In this document: positions 32,878 to 40,876 of the stretch, piece after piece | Position numbering within the stretch: the first letter of the stretch is position 1 | Layout of the letters: each line of letters begins with the position of its first letter | Assembly: GCA_017305555.1 (NCBI GenBank) | Contig: JAFKKM010000049.1 | Coordinates: 1 to 41,016, forward strand | Source: Hyphomicrobiales bacterium | GTDB lineage: Bacteria; Pseudomonadota; Alphaproteobacteria; Rhizobiales; Xanthobacteraceae | DNA: 41,016 nucleotides | Direction: 5' to 3' | Translations under genes and position numbers: made by a program | The notes under the pieces: generated by a model | Told to the model about the DNA's origin: nothing | Seen by the model: the letters and a program-made list of their open reading frames with translations, nothing else | The model's database searches: none

Positions 32878-34875
32878 TCATCCTTCCTCATTCGCGGTCG
32901 CAAGCTCTTTGTCCGGGCGATCGCGATCGATGGTCTCGGCAACGGCGCTCTCTTGCGGCAGTTCCTCGTTGGTCTTCTCCACCTTGACCGCCGTCGCCTT
33001 GAACTCCGCAGTTTTGGAAATGGGGTCGTTCGCCTCGATAGTGAGCGCGTTGACGTCCATTTCGTCAGGGAAGTTGCAGGCCATGAAGAGTAGCCCGGGG
33101 CGCAAGCCGGGATCGCGACGCGCGGCTGCCAATACGGTTCCGCGGCGCGAAGATACCCGGACCACCTCGCCCTCATTGAGGCCGAGCCGAACCATATCCT
33201 CCGGCGAGATATCGACGCAGGCGCCAAGGCGGATCGGCGAGTTGAAGCCGCCGGACTGCACACCGGTATTGTAGTCGGTCAGTCGCCGACCGGTCGTCAG
33301 GCGCAGTGGAAACTCGTCGTTGAGCTTGTCGACCGGCAGTCTGTGCTCAATGATGCCGAACGGCGCCAGACGTCCGCGCTTCGCGGGATCCTTCTCCCAG
33401 AGCCGGCCATGCAGGAACGGTGACTCCGGTCCGTTCTCGTCGGGGAAAGGCCACTGCACTCCACCCCGTTCCTCGAGTATCCGGTAGGACATTCCATGGT
33501 GCGCCGGCGACACCGCACGCAGTTCGTCCCATATCTGCTCTGCAGTCTGTATCGGCCAGACGTGTCCCAGACGCTCCGCAATCAGGCGGATAATCTCGAT
33601 GTCGTCTTTCGCGCTCCCGGGCGGCTCCAGTGCCTTGCGCACGAGTTGGACCCGTCGTTCGCTGTTGGTGAAGGTCCCCTCGCTCTCGCACCACGCCGCT
33701 GTGGAGGGCAGCACCACATCGGCGAACGAGGCGGTCTTGGTGAGGAAGATATCCTGCACGACAAGGTGGTCCAGATTCTGCAATCGTCTGGCCACCGCCG
33801 TAGTATCGGCGTCGGACTGCACCGGGTTCTCACCGACGACGTAAACGCTGGTGAGATGTCCCTCGTCCATCGCCTCCATCATCTCCGAGAGCGTCAAGCC
33901 GTACTTCGGAGGCATCGTGACGCCCCACATGTGCTCGAACTTCGCCCGGTGCTCGGGATTCCCGACGTCATGGAAGCCCGGCAGATTTTTGGGGATTGCC
34001 CCCATGTCGCCACCGCCCTGGACATTGTTCTGGCCGCGCACCGGAACCAGGCCCGCACCCCAGCGCCCGACCTGGCCGGTGAGCAGCGCAAGATTGCAGA
34101 GCGCCCGCACGTTGTCGGTGCCGTTGTGATGCTCCGTGATGCCGAGTGTCCAGCACAGTTGCGCGCGTTCCGCCTTGGCGTAGTCGTGCGCGAGTTGACG
34201 GATCAACTCCGCCGGCACTCCCGTCTCACGGGAAGTGACTTCCAGAGTCCATGGCTCACACGCGGCGACGTACTCTTCGAACCCGACGGAGGCGTTCGCG
34301 ACGAATGCCTCGTTGACCAATCCGGCGTGGATGATCTCGCGACCGACACCATAGGCCAACGCAACGTCGGTTCCGACGTCGAGGCCGAGCCAAGAGTCAG
34401 CCCACTCCGCCGTCTTGCTGCGACGCGGATCGACTGCGTAGACTTTGGCTCCCTTGTGGATCGCCTTCAACGCGTGATGGAAGAAAATCGGATGTGCTTC
34501 TCGGGCATTGGAGCCCCAGAAGACAATCAGATCCGCATCTTCGATCTCGTTGTAGGACGAAGTACCACCGCCTGCACCGAACACCGTCACCAGACCGGCG
34601 ACGCTAGGAGCGTGTCAAGTTCGGTTACAGGAGTCGATATTGTTGGTCCCGATCACCGCCCGGGCGAACTTCTGGGCGATGAAGTTCAACTCGTTGGTCG
34701 CGCGGGAGCAGGAGAACATGCCGAACGCGTCGGGACCGTGAAGCTCGCGATTGCGGCGAAAGCCATCGGCCGCGCGACCAAGGGCCTCATCCCAAGAGGC
34801 AGGCCGCAGGACACCGTTATCGCGGACGAGCGGCTCGGTCAGTCGCGTATAGTTCTGCTTTGCCTGTCTGCCCAT
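32878..34875 (-). CDS. Selenocysteine-containing formate dehydrogenase catalytic subunit, read through an in-frame UGA
   Basis: One gene of about 665 codons, split in ordinary translation by a TGA at 34617-34615. Start ATG 34875 (MGRQAKQNYT) has GGGAGG upstream. The TGA is codon 87, in the context Asp-Ser-Cys-Asn-Arg-Thr-[TGA]-His-Ala-Pro-Ser-Val-Ala-Gly-Leu. This is the formate dehydrogenase active site, where Sec or Cys precedes His (Sec140-His141 in E. coli FdhF). After it come typical bis-MGD enzyme segments (NEIEDADLIVFWGSNAREAHP, VRGQNNVQGGGDMG) and the C-terminal molybdopterin-binding region (LRLTTGRRLTDYNTG). It oxidises formate to CO2 with Mo or W. It lacks its own N-terminal [4Fe-4S] domain, which is encoded in the gene at 30065. 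Confidence 0.93.
34586..34602 (-). promoter_or_regulatory. SECIS-like hairpin downstream of the UGA (34617-34615)
   Basis: On the minus strand GTCGCC (34602-34597) pairs with GGTGAC (34591-34586), with one G-U pair, around the loop GGTCT (34596-34592). The loop begins 18 nt after the TGA. In E. coli fdhF the SECIS loop is also GGUCU, and also 18 nt past the UGA, as I remember it. This is the element the SelB winged helices recognise. Confidence 0.85.
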
Positions 34876-34906
34876 GCCGGCCTCCCGTATGTTATTCGAT
34901 GTACTC

Positions 34907-34940
34907 CATATATCACGATCTATATCGATCCCGATATATG
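34907..34940 (-). promoter_or_regulatory. Palindromic candidate operator upstream of the formate dehydrogenase operon
   Basis: CATATATC (34907-34914) and GATATATG (34933-34940) are exact 8-bp inverted arms, and TATATCG-ATCC-CGATATA (34921-34938) is nested inside. It lies 32-65 bp before the start codon, where an activator or repressor would act. The ModE/FdsR-like protein encoded at 35425 is the obvious candidate. Confidence 0.5.
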
Positions 34941-35378
34941 AAGACGTGTGCACATGCCGACTCATGCCTTGTTCGATCACAAGCCGCATATCGTTGGTTC
35001 GGAACTACACTTCATGTAGCGATCGGGGAAACGATCGAGAACACCGCGATATTTTTGGGATCGTCGCGCGTAACGTTCCGGACAACTTTGTCGCCGAGAA
35101 ATCGCAGCATTTACATCAGCCGTTATTCAACGGTCTTGTGGCCCTTATGGTCAACTTTGCCTGGCTACCAATCTTGTAAAAAGTTCGCGATCATCATGGA
35201 GCGCGGCTCGATAGAGGGAATGAACCCTCTCGATACGACAAGCGCGTAGCTGCCAGAACCATCTCTCAGGCTTTCGTACGACGCAGATATCTTCGCAGAG
35301 CCGATCCCCCACTGCGCGAAAGCCACTCCAATGTGAACACCCGTACAATTGATGAAGGCGGGAAATACCCTGCTACAC
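34941..35378. other. Gap between the formate dehydrogenase start and the regulator 3' end
   Basis: About 440 bp with no gene I recognise. A minus-strand frame of 73 codons (35165-35386) has no family resemblance and no clear ribosome site, so I leave it out. Near 35020-35035 there is a small inverted repeat (CGATC-GGGGAAA-CGATC). The composition is less GC-rich than the formate dehydrogenase genes. The promoter of the operon should lie in its left part, but boxes are not clear. Confidence 0.4.
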
Positions 35379-35440
35379 GCGGGCACATTTTCTTTGCGGT
35401 CGTAACATGCGCCAGCGCGATGGATCAGGAGGCGATCGCC
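35379..35440 (+). repeat. Right copy of the ~62-bp direct repeat flanking the island
   Basis: This is the partner of 27361-27422 at roughly 80% identity by eye, in the same orientation, 8.0 kb apart. It covers the last codons, stop and trailer of the ModE/FdsR-like gene. On the minus strand the trailer contains TGCCC-N10-GGGTA, a weak hairpin that may be the gene's decayed terminator, whereas the left copy has a strong one. Confidence 0.6.
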
Positions 35441-36516
35441 TTCGCCTCGACGCTATCGAGAAAGCGTGGAACTGTGCTGACCGTGCCGGTGTTGACCGCG
35501 ATATAGCCAGGCAACATCGCGACCGCATCGTGAAACTCGCTGCCCTTCATAATTTCGAGCACGCGCTGCATTGGTTCGGTTTCGAGGAAGGCGCGACGGC
35601 AGACGAAGAAGTAATCCTCCGTCAGCAGCCGGATGAAATCGAGCCCGAACTGACGCGCGGCGGCTTCGACGCCGAAGCTGGCGTCGGCCATATCGCTCGC
35701 GACATAAGCAGCGACGGCGGCGTGGGTGAATTCAATGCGCTGGGCGCCGTTGATGGCCGCCTCATCCACCTTGTGCAGCGCCAGCAGTTGATTGAACAAT
35801 AGCCGCGTCCCCGAATCCGGATCGCGATTGACGAAGCGAACCTTGCGTTCGACCAGATCCTGAAGCGATTGCACGCCGAGCGGATTGCCGGGCTTGACCA
35901 TCAGTCCGAGTTCGCGCGTGACGAAATTGATCACGCGATATTCGCGCGGATCGAGCCACTCTTTACAAGCATCGACGCTTTGCTGGCGCAGCACACCGCG
36001 CGGCAGATGCACGCCCGACAGATCGCAGGCTCCCTGCGCCAACGATACCAGTGAATTCTGATTGCTGACATAGCGCAGGTCTATGCCGATGCCCGGCGTG
36101 CGATCGAGCAGTTCGCGCAGTTTCGGAACGGCAAAGCCATGGCTGGCATGAACGCGGATCACCGACGGGCCGCTGTGCAGGAACGGCTTGATCTCCGTCG
36201 AAAGCTCCTGCGCCAGATTTTCAAGCTGCGGGCCGAGCCGCGCCTGCAACCGCTGTCCGGCCCACACCAGTTTCTCGCCGAAGCTGGTGAGCGTGGTGCC
36301 CTTGCCCCGATGGGTCTCCACCAGCGGCACACCGAAGAAGTCCGACCACTGTTCGATCAGGCTCCAGACATGCCGGTAGGACAATCGCGCGTAGCTGGCG
36401 GCGCTGGTGAGCTTGCCGGTTTTCCGCACCTCGTTGAGAACGCCGAGCATCACCACGGCCGTTTGCGGGCTGCCCTCCTTGTGGAAGCGCCAGATGGTCT
36501 CGATTTCAATTTGCAT
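35425..36516 (-). CDS. ModE/FdsR-like regulator (LysR-type HTH plus periplasmic-binding-protein-like domain)
   Basis: A 363-residue regulator. An N-terminal winged HTH (about 20-95) reads VLNEVRKTGKLTSAASYARLSYRHVWSLIEQWSDFFGVPLVETHRGKGTTLTSFGEKLV, close to the ModE/LysR HTH type. From about 115 comes a PBP-like domain (VIRVHASHGFAVPKLRELL through LMVKPGNPLGVQSLQDLV and NRDPDSGTRLLFNQLL), the PBP_like family that resembles molybdate-binding and MolR/FdsR regulators. It would sense a small anion, for example molybdate or formate. It lies upstream of, and in the same direction as, the formate dehydrogenase operon, and is likely to control it. Operator-like repeats lie before its own start. Confidence 0.85.
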   Translation of the reverse strand: MQIEIETIWRFHKEGSPQTAVVMLGVLNEVRKTGKLTSAASYARLSYRHVWSLIEQWSDFFGVPLVETHRGKGTTLTSFGEKLVWAGQRLQARLGPQLENLAQELSTEIKPFLHSGPSVIRVHASHGFAVPKLRELLDRTPGIGIDLRYVSNQNSLVSLAQGACDLSGVHLPRGVLRQQSVDACKEWLDPREYRVINFVTRELGLMVKPGNPLGVQSLQDLVERKVRFVNRDPDSGTRLLFNQLLALHKVDEAAINGAQRIEFTHAAVAAYVASDMADASFGVEAAARQFGLDFIRLLTEDYFFVCRRAFLETEPMQRVLEIMKGSEFHDAVAMLPGYIAVNTGTVSTVPRFLDSVEAKAIAS

Positions 36517-36719
36517 CCGCGGTGCCTATTATGAAATGAAGATCATATATTGGCCTGGATCCCAGCATTTCATATTCGCGGGAAACGCTTCAATAGCTAT
36601 TATTGAAGATCACTTCATAAGTTAGGATATGATCTGAATTTCATATACTCGTGCTGCAATGCACGATGCCGGGCTGGACCGGCGCGAACCGACCTTTTAC
36701 GCCTAGGCCTATTCTGGGC
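36517..36719 (-). promoter_or_regulatory. Regulator promoter with three TATGA-N8-TCATA-type sites
   Basis: The region is A/T-rich. TATGA-N8-TCATA occurs as 36530-36547 (read on the minus strand, imperfect ends) and as the perfect ATATGA-TCTGAATT-TCATAT at 36627-36646. A third, weaker copy (TATTGA-N8-TCATAA) covers 36601-36620. A perfect palindrome CTTCAATA-GCTAT-TATTGAAG spans 36588-36608. Such repeats, ~12-110 bp upstream of the regulator start, suggest autoregulation. Only the last part (36650-36719) appears free of sites. Confidence 0.5.
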
Positions 36720-37988
36720 TCAGATCGCGACTTCCGACCGCATGAGCCGATCCGAGCCGACACCATTCCCGCCGACCTTATCGCCGTCGTGCTCGGGCGA
36801 TGACGGCGTCATCGCCTGCGCATAGCCCCGCGGATCGACGCGCCAATACAGTACCGTCACCACGGCGATACAGATCAGATGCAGCACCCAACCGGCCAGG
36901 AAGCTGCCGGTGATGTCGTGCAGAACAACAATAATCCATGGCGGGATCGCCGCGATCAGGAAACCGCCCCCTTGCACCAACGCGGACAACGCGCCGGCCT
37001 GCGTCGGATCCGGCAAGTGATCGAGCGCCACGATCATCGACAGTGCGAAACAACCGCCCAGCCCTGCCCCCAGCAAAATCGCCCAGACAATCGGCGCGGC
37101 TTCCGGCTGCAACGCAAGCCCGGCGAAACCGGCGGTCTGCATCGCCAGCGTCAACCAGAGCCACGGCCGCAAATCGTTGCTCCCGCGCGCCAACGTCGGC
37201 AGCAATAGCGCCGCGACGGCCTGACAGAGCGCCATGATCGCCAGGAGACTGCCGCTGGCAGCGCCTGTCCAACCATGCTCCTGATAGGACGGCGCGAGCC
37301 CACGCCACGCCGGTCGAATAACCGCCGTTGACGAGGCCGAAGCAAGCCATCAGCAGCCACGTCCGCGGCCGCCTGAGGAAACTTACCGCGCTTGTGCCGC
37401 CCTGTCGCCCCACACCGTCGCGGGGCAAATAGCAGGCCGCAAGAATCATCGCAGCCAATGCTGGCACGGCCATCCATGGCAAACCGGCGCGCCAGTTTCC
37501 AAACAGACCGGCGACGATCGGCGACGCCTGCGCGCCACCGCACCGCCCCCCATCAGCATCGCCGAATAGAGGCCCATCACCATGCCGACATGGCGCGGGA
37601 ACTGCTGCTTGACGATACCGGGAAAGACGGCCTGCACGATGGCGGCACCAAAGCCAAGCAGCGCCGCCGTAGCGACGATCTGCGCACCCGTGGATACAAA
37701 CAGCCGTAGAAACGATGCGAGACCGAGGACGGCGAGCGCAACGATCACCGCGCGCCGGGCGCCCACCCGCGCTTGCAGGAAAGGCCCTGCAAAAGCGAAG
37801 CAGCCCATCAGCAGCATCGGCACGAATGTCAGCAGCGCCATGCCTTGAAGACCAGGGCCGGTTTGCGCGCTCAGGTCTGCCGCCAACGGGCCGACACCAG
37901 TGATGAACGGCCGCAGATTGAGGCCGACCAGCGCGACCACCGCAAGCTGGAGCACAAGGTCAAGCCGTGACGAAGCACGGGACGTCAT
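36720..37988 (-). pseudogene. CynX/NimT-type MFS transporter, broken by two frameshifts
   Basis: The N-terminal part (start ATG 37988, MTSRASSRLDLVLQLAVVALVGLNLRPF, then GVGPLAADLSAQTG) is typical of the cyanate/nitroimidazole MFS branch. Reading continues only if the frame changes near 37530-37550, after MLMGGGA, into ASPIVAGLFGNWRAGLPWMAVPAL. It changes again near 37295-37300 (an extra base in a CCC run), after GGYSTGVAW, into LAPSYQEHGWTGAAS and the C-terminal half ending at 36720. Joined, the protein has ~410 residues and is full-length in content. The gene is therefore either a recent pseudogene or carries two sequencing errors. It follows the deaminase gene by 4 bp. Confidence 0.75.
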
Positions 37989-37992
37989 GTCG

Positions 37993-38466
37993 TTACCCCT
38001 GCTTGTCCTGGTTCCGCTTCCAATCCGCATAGATATCCGGATGCGGCTCGAGTCGAACCGGCTGGTAGCGGATCGTCATTCTCTGCTCGGCAAAGGGCTT
38101 GGCCAGATCGGCATAGACTGCGGCGGTCGACAGCCCATACGGCGCGCCGTCTTCATTAGAGTAGGCGTAGGCAACCTCGCCGACGCTGGCCATCCGCATC
38201 GCCGCCATACACATCGGGCACGGATGACCGCTGGCGTAAACCGCGCAGCCTTCGAGGTTCGGCGAACCGAGCTTGCCGCTGGCGGCACGTATCGCGGTCA
38301 ATTCAGCGTGCGCAGTCGGATCGTTGGTGCTGTGTATTTCATTCACGCCGGACGCGATCACCTCGCCGTTCTTGACCACGACCGCGCCGAACGGGCGCCC
38401 ACCCCTAGCGATATTGGCGTGCGCCAGCTCGATCGCCTCACACAGAAAGCGATTTGCATCCGACAT
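37993..38466 (-). CDS. Nucleoside/guanine deaminase-type zinc deaminase
   Basis: A 157-residue cytidine-deaminase-like protein. The zinc site is HAE (H53, E55) with PCPMC (C83, C86). The FGAVVVKNGEVIASGVNE region and the closing LEPHPDIYADWKRNQ fit the nucleoside/guanine deaminase (GuaD-like) branch. Family members deaminate guanine, cytosine or related bases in the cytosol. It lies between the ankyrin gene (14 bp) and the MFS gene (4 bp), so one operon is likely, importing and deaminating a base-like compound; this is inference. Confidence 0.85.
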   Translation of the reverse strand: MSDANRFLCEAIELAHANIARGGRPFGAVVVKNGEVIASGVNEIHSTNDPTAHAELTAIRAASGKLGSPNLEGCAVYASGHPCPMCMAAMRMASVGEVAYAYSNEDGAPYGLSTAAVYADLAKPFAEQRMTIRYQPVRLEPHPDIYADWKRNQDKQG

Positions 38467-38480
38467 TTTGTCTCCTTGCC

Positions 38481-39152
38481 TTATCGTGCGCTCGCCGCGA
38501 CCAGAATCTTTTCAATCGCCGCATATCCGTGGCTGCGCGCATGTTTCAACGGCGTCTCGCCCTTGTCGTCAGCGAGATTGACGTTGGCTCCGGCCTTCAC
38601 CAGCAATTCAACGATCCGCTGATGGCGCTCGCCGCCATTGCCGAGAATGATCGCCTCCAGCAGCGCGGTCCAATCGAGCCTATTGACGTGATCGACATCG
38701 ACACCCGCCTCGATCAGGGTGCGGACGGCTTCAACATGACCGCGCTCCGCCGCTGGAATGAGAGCGGTGCCGCCATAGCGATTGGTGCTCTTGAGATCAG
38801 CGCCGTGCGAGAGCGTCATCTTGAGAATTTCGAGATGGCCGCGTGCGCCCGCGTAGAGGTACGGGCTATCATCGATGTCGTCCTTGGCATTGACGTCGGC
38901 ACCGGCGTCAATCAACACTTTCGTGGCAGCAATCTGGTTGCCATGGGTGGCAACAAGCAGCGCCGTTGCTCCGGTGCGGTCGCGCGCATCGATCGCCGCC
39001 CCCTCGGACAGCAGCTTTTGAATGCCGGCGACATCTCCTTTGGCTGCCGCCGCGTGCATTGAGGTCTCGTTCATGGCCGCTCCCGATGCAACGGAGGAAA
39101 TGCACGCCAGCGCGAGAGATACAGCGCCTGTGACGAAGGAACGACGAAGCAT
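38481..39152 (-). CDS. Secreted ankyrin-repeat protein
   Basis: A 223-residue protein with an N-terminal signal sequence (MLRRSFVTGAVSLALACISSVASG, likely cleaved after ASG or nearby). The rest consists of about six ankyrin repeats with GADVNAKDD, GHLEILKM, RGHVEAVRTLIEAGVDVD and KAGANVNLADDKGETPL. Ankyrin domains bind proteins; a periplasmic location follows from the signal. It is the first gene of the operon with the deaminase and MFS genes and faces the LysR gene. Confidence 0.85.
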   Translation of the reverse strand: MLRRSFVTGAVSLALACISSVASGAAMNETSMHAAAAKGDVAGIQKLLSEGAAIDARDRTGATALLVATHGNQIAATKVLIDAGADVNAKDDIDDSPYLYAGARGHLEILKMTLSHGADLKSTNRYGGTALIPAAERGHVEAVRTLIEAGVDVDHVNRLDWTALLEAIILGNGGERHQRIVELLVKAGANVNLADDKGETPLKHARSHGYAAIEKILVAASAR

Positions 39153-39352
39153 TTTTCAATTCCGTTTCGGCTCGAGCCGATCGCGAGCGCGAACCCATTT
39201 CACGCCGCATCGGCCACACCATTCAAATAAGGGGTGACGCATGTATTTGAAAATTAAATGTATCGATTAATAATATTACATCTATGAATATCGATAAATA
39301 ACCCGAGGTAACCAGCGTTTCCCCCTCGCAACGACACTCAACGGCGGACCCC
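39153..39352. promoter_or_regulatory. Divergent ankyrin/LysR control region
   Basis: A 200-bp A/T-rich stretch. TATCGAT occurs at 39261-39267 and again at 39289-39295, with short A/T dyads between. LysR proteins usually bind such paired sites in the gap next to their own gene. No gene was found here. Confidence 0.45.
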
Positions 39353-40230
39353 ATGCTCGATCCACGCCTTTTGCGATCCCTGATCGCCATCGCCGATGCA
39401 GCAGCTTCGTTCACGCCGCCGAGCGCCTGAATATGACGCAATCCACCATCAGCCAGCAGCTTGCCCGACTCGAGGAGGCGGTGGGACAAACGCTGATCGA
39501 TCGCGCCGCGCGCCCGGTCGCACCGACGCCAGCGGGTGAACGCTTGCTTGGCTACGCCCGGAGAATCCTGGCGCTTCAGCAGGAGGCGGAAACAGTGCTC
39601 GGCGATCCGGCCGGCACGACATCGATCCGCATCGGCGTTCCCGAGGATATTGTGAGCGCTGCGATGGCAAAAGTATTCGGCGACTTTGCCAAGCGCCATC
39701 GCGAAATCAGGCTCGACGTCACCGCTGGACTGAGCCGCGATCTGACCAGACGCTATCGCACTGGTGAATTCGACATCGTCATCGTCAAGGAAGCGGAGGC
39801 CGGCGCCGATTGTCGCGCCACGTTTCCGGAGGCAATGGTCTGGTTCGAAAGCACCAGCACGCCGGGCAAGTGGTCCGATCCGATTCCGCTGGTCGCCTTC
39901 ACACCCGGCGGCCTTTATCGCGAGGCGATGTTCGAGCGGATCGAACATGAGCAGCGCCGCTGGTACATCGCCTTCTCCGGCAGCAGCCTTCACAATGTGC
40001 TGGTCGGGGTGGAAGCCGGGCTTGGCCTCTCGCTTCTGCCGAGAAGCGCCGCGGTCGGATATCGCGTTCGTCCGTATGCGGCGTTCGGCACCGAGCCTTC
40101 GATGGTCATGTCACTCTATGCCTGGGAGAATGCAGAGCCTGTGACTGAACTTGTCGAACGGATGAGCGCAGTGCTTGCCGCAAGGCTCGACAAACCCGAG
40201 CCATCACGACGTCCGAAGAACAGACGTTAG
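39353..40230 (+). pseudogene. LysR-family regulator with a frameshift in the HTH
   Basis: Reading from ATG 39353 gives MLDPRLLRSLIAIADA, then shifts out of frame near 39400-39408 and stops. In the other frame the sequence resumes as SSFVHAAERLNMTQSTISQ and QLARLEEAVGQTLIDR, then the effector domain to 40230. A single missing G (GATGCAGCAGC for GATGCAGGCAGC) would restore the HTH. The effector domain appears complete (PEDIVSAAMAKVFGDFAKRHREIRLDV to the C-terminus). A start at 39433 would lack helix 1 of the HTH. It is divergent from the ankyrin-deaminase-MFS operon. Confidence 0.75.
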
Positions 40231-40232
40231 TC

Positions 40233-40505
40233 CAGCAGGACGTCACCCGCGACAAACAACCTGCCCGCTCCAACGAACGGATCACGGGCACGGCTAGTCA
40301 TAACGAGACGCAAGGACAAGAGCTTGAGTATGCCGCGCGCATCTCACTCGACCGCACGGACATGCGGGTCGACGAAAAGCGCGTCAAACTCAGCCCCGGC
40401 ACGGCGGTAACGATCGAAATCAAAACGGGCTCGCGCCAAAATCATCAGCTATCTGCTGTCGCCACTAGCAAATTACCGCCGCGCTCCCGCTGCGAGAACG
40501 ATAGA
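40233..40505 (+). pseudogene. 3' remnant of an HlyD-type membrane-fusion protein, frameshifted
   Basis: In one frame it reads QQDVTRDKQPARS, ELEYAARISLDRTDMRVDEK and KLSPGTAVTIEIKTGSRQ, the C-terminal part of type I secretion HlyD proteins. After Gln the frame changes by one base in an AAAA run to IISYLLSPLANYRRAP, which is how such proteins end. No 5' part is present, so only about 90 codons survive. It begins 3 bp after the LysR stop. The 130 bp after it contain nothing recognisable. Confidence 0.65.
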
Positions 40506-40638
40506 GTCTCGGGTCTTGCTCGGCAGCTTTCTCAAGGCTTTACCGATTCTGATCCGTCGTCACATCGCCAATGCCGTTGATCATCTTCCGAAACATCATA
40601 CCGATCTTTCGGCAGTCATCACAGCGCACCGATCCGCT

Positions 40639-40876
40639 TTATCGGGGCACTAACGCAGTCGAGTTTGAAAATGACTCGCTCGCATCGACCGCTGGAAGAA
40701 GCGAGTTGCTGTTCGCTGGCTGCACCGGCAGAACGTTGTTCATGCCCCAGATCGCCGCCTGGGTTCGATTCTGGACCCGGATCTTCCGCAAGATCGCCTT
40801 GACGTGAACCTTTACGGTAGCTTCCGCGATATCGATCTTGCGTGCAATTCCCTTGTTGGAATTACCTTTGACGTTG
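40639..40876 (-). pseudogene. Fragment of a LuxR-type response-regulator C-terminus
   Basis: [20 protein letters not shown] and [25 protein letters not shown] are the C-terminal half of a LuxR/NarL HTH domain. The fragment runs to a stop at 40639, leaving an extra ~25-residue tail. Upstream it breaks off within a few codons of the IS-like sequence starting near 40876, so the gene has lost its N-terminal receiver domain and part of its HTH. Insertion of the IS is the likely cause. Confidence 0.65.

Noticed and set aside
33496-34941. 481-codon plus-strand frame opposite the formate dehydrogenase catalytic gene
   Set aside because: It is antisense to conserved molybdopterin-enzyme sequence and has typical shadow composition. 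That it crosses the UGA site unbroken is not evidence of coding.
34615-34989. A separate 124-residue protein plus a separate 570-residue formate dehydrogenase
   Set aside because: The two frames are in phase, divided only by TGA in the active-site position, with a SECIS-like hairpin and selC/selB nearby. One Sec-containing gene explains all of it.
35130-35175. Possible sigma-54 (-24/-12) promoter before the formate dehydrogenase operon
   Set aside because: GG and GC elements were found but their spacing on either strand does not match the required ten-base interval.
35165-35386. Minus-strand open frame of 73 codons upstream of the formate dehydrogenase operon
   Set aside because: No recognised family, no clear ribosome site, and it overlaps the trailer repeat of the regulator. 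It cannot be supported as a gene.
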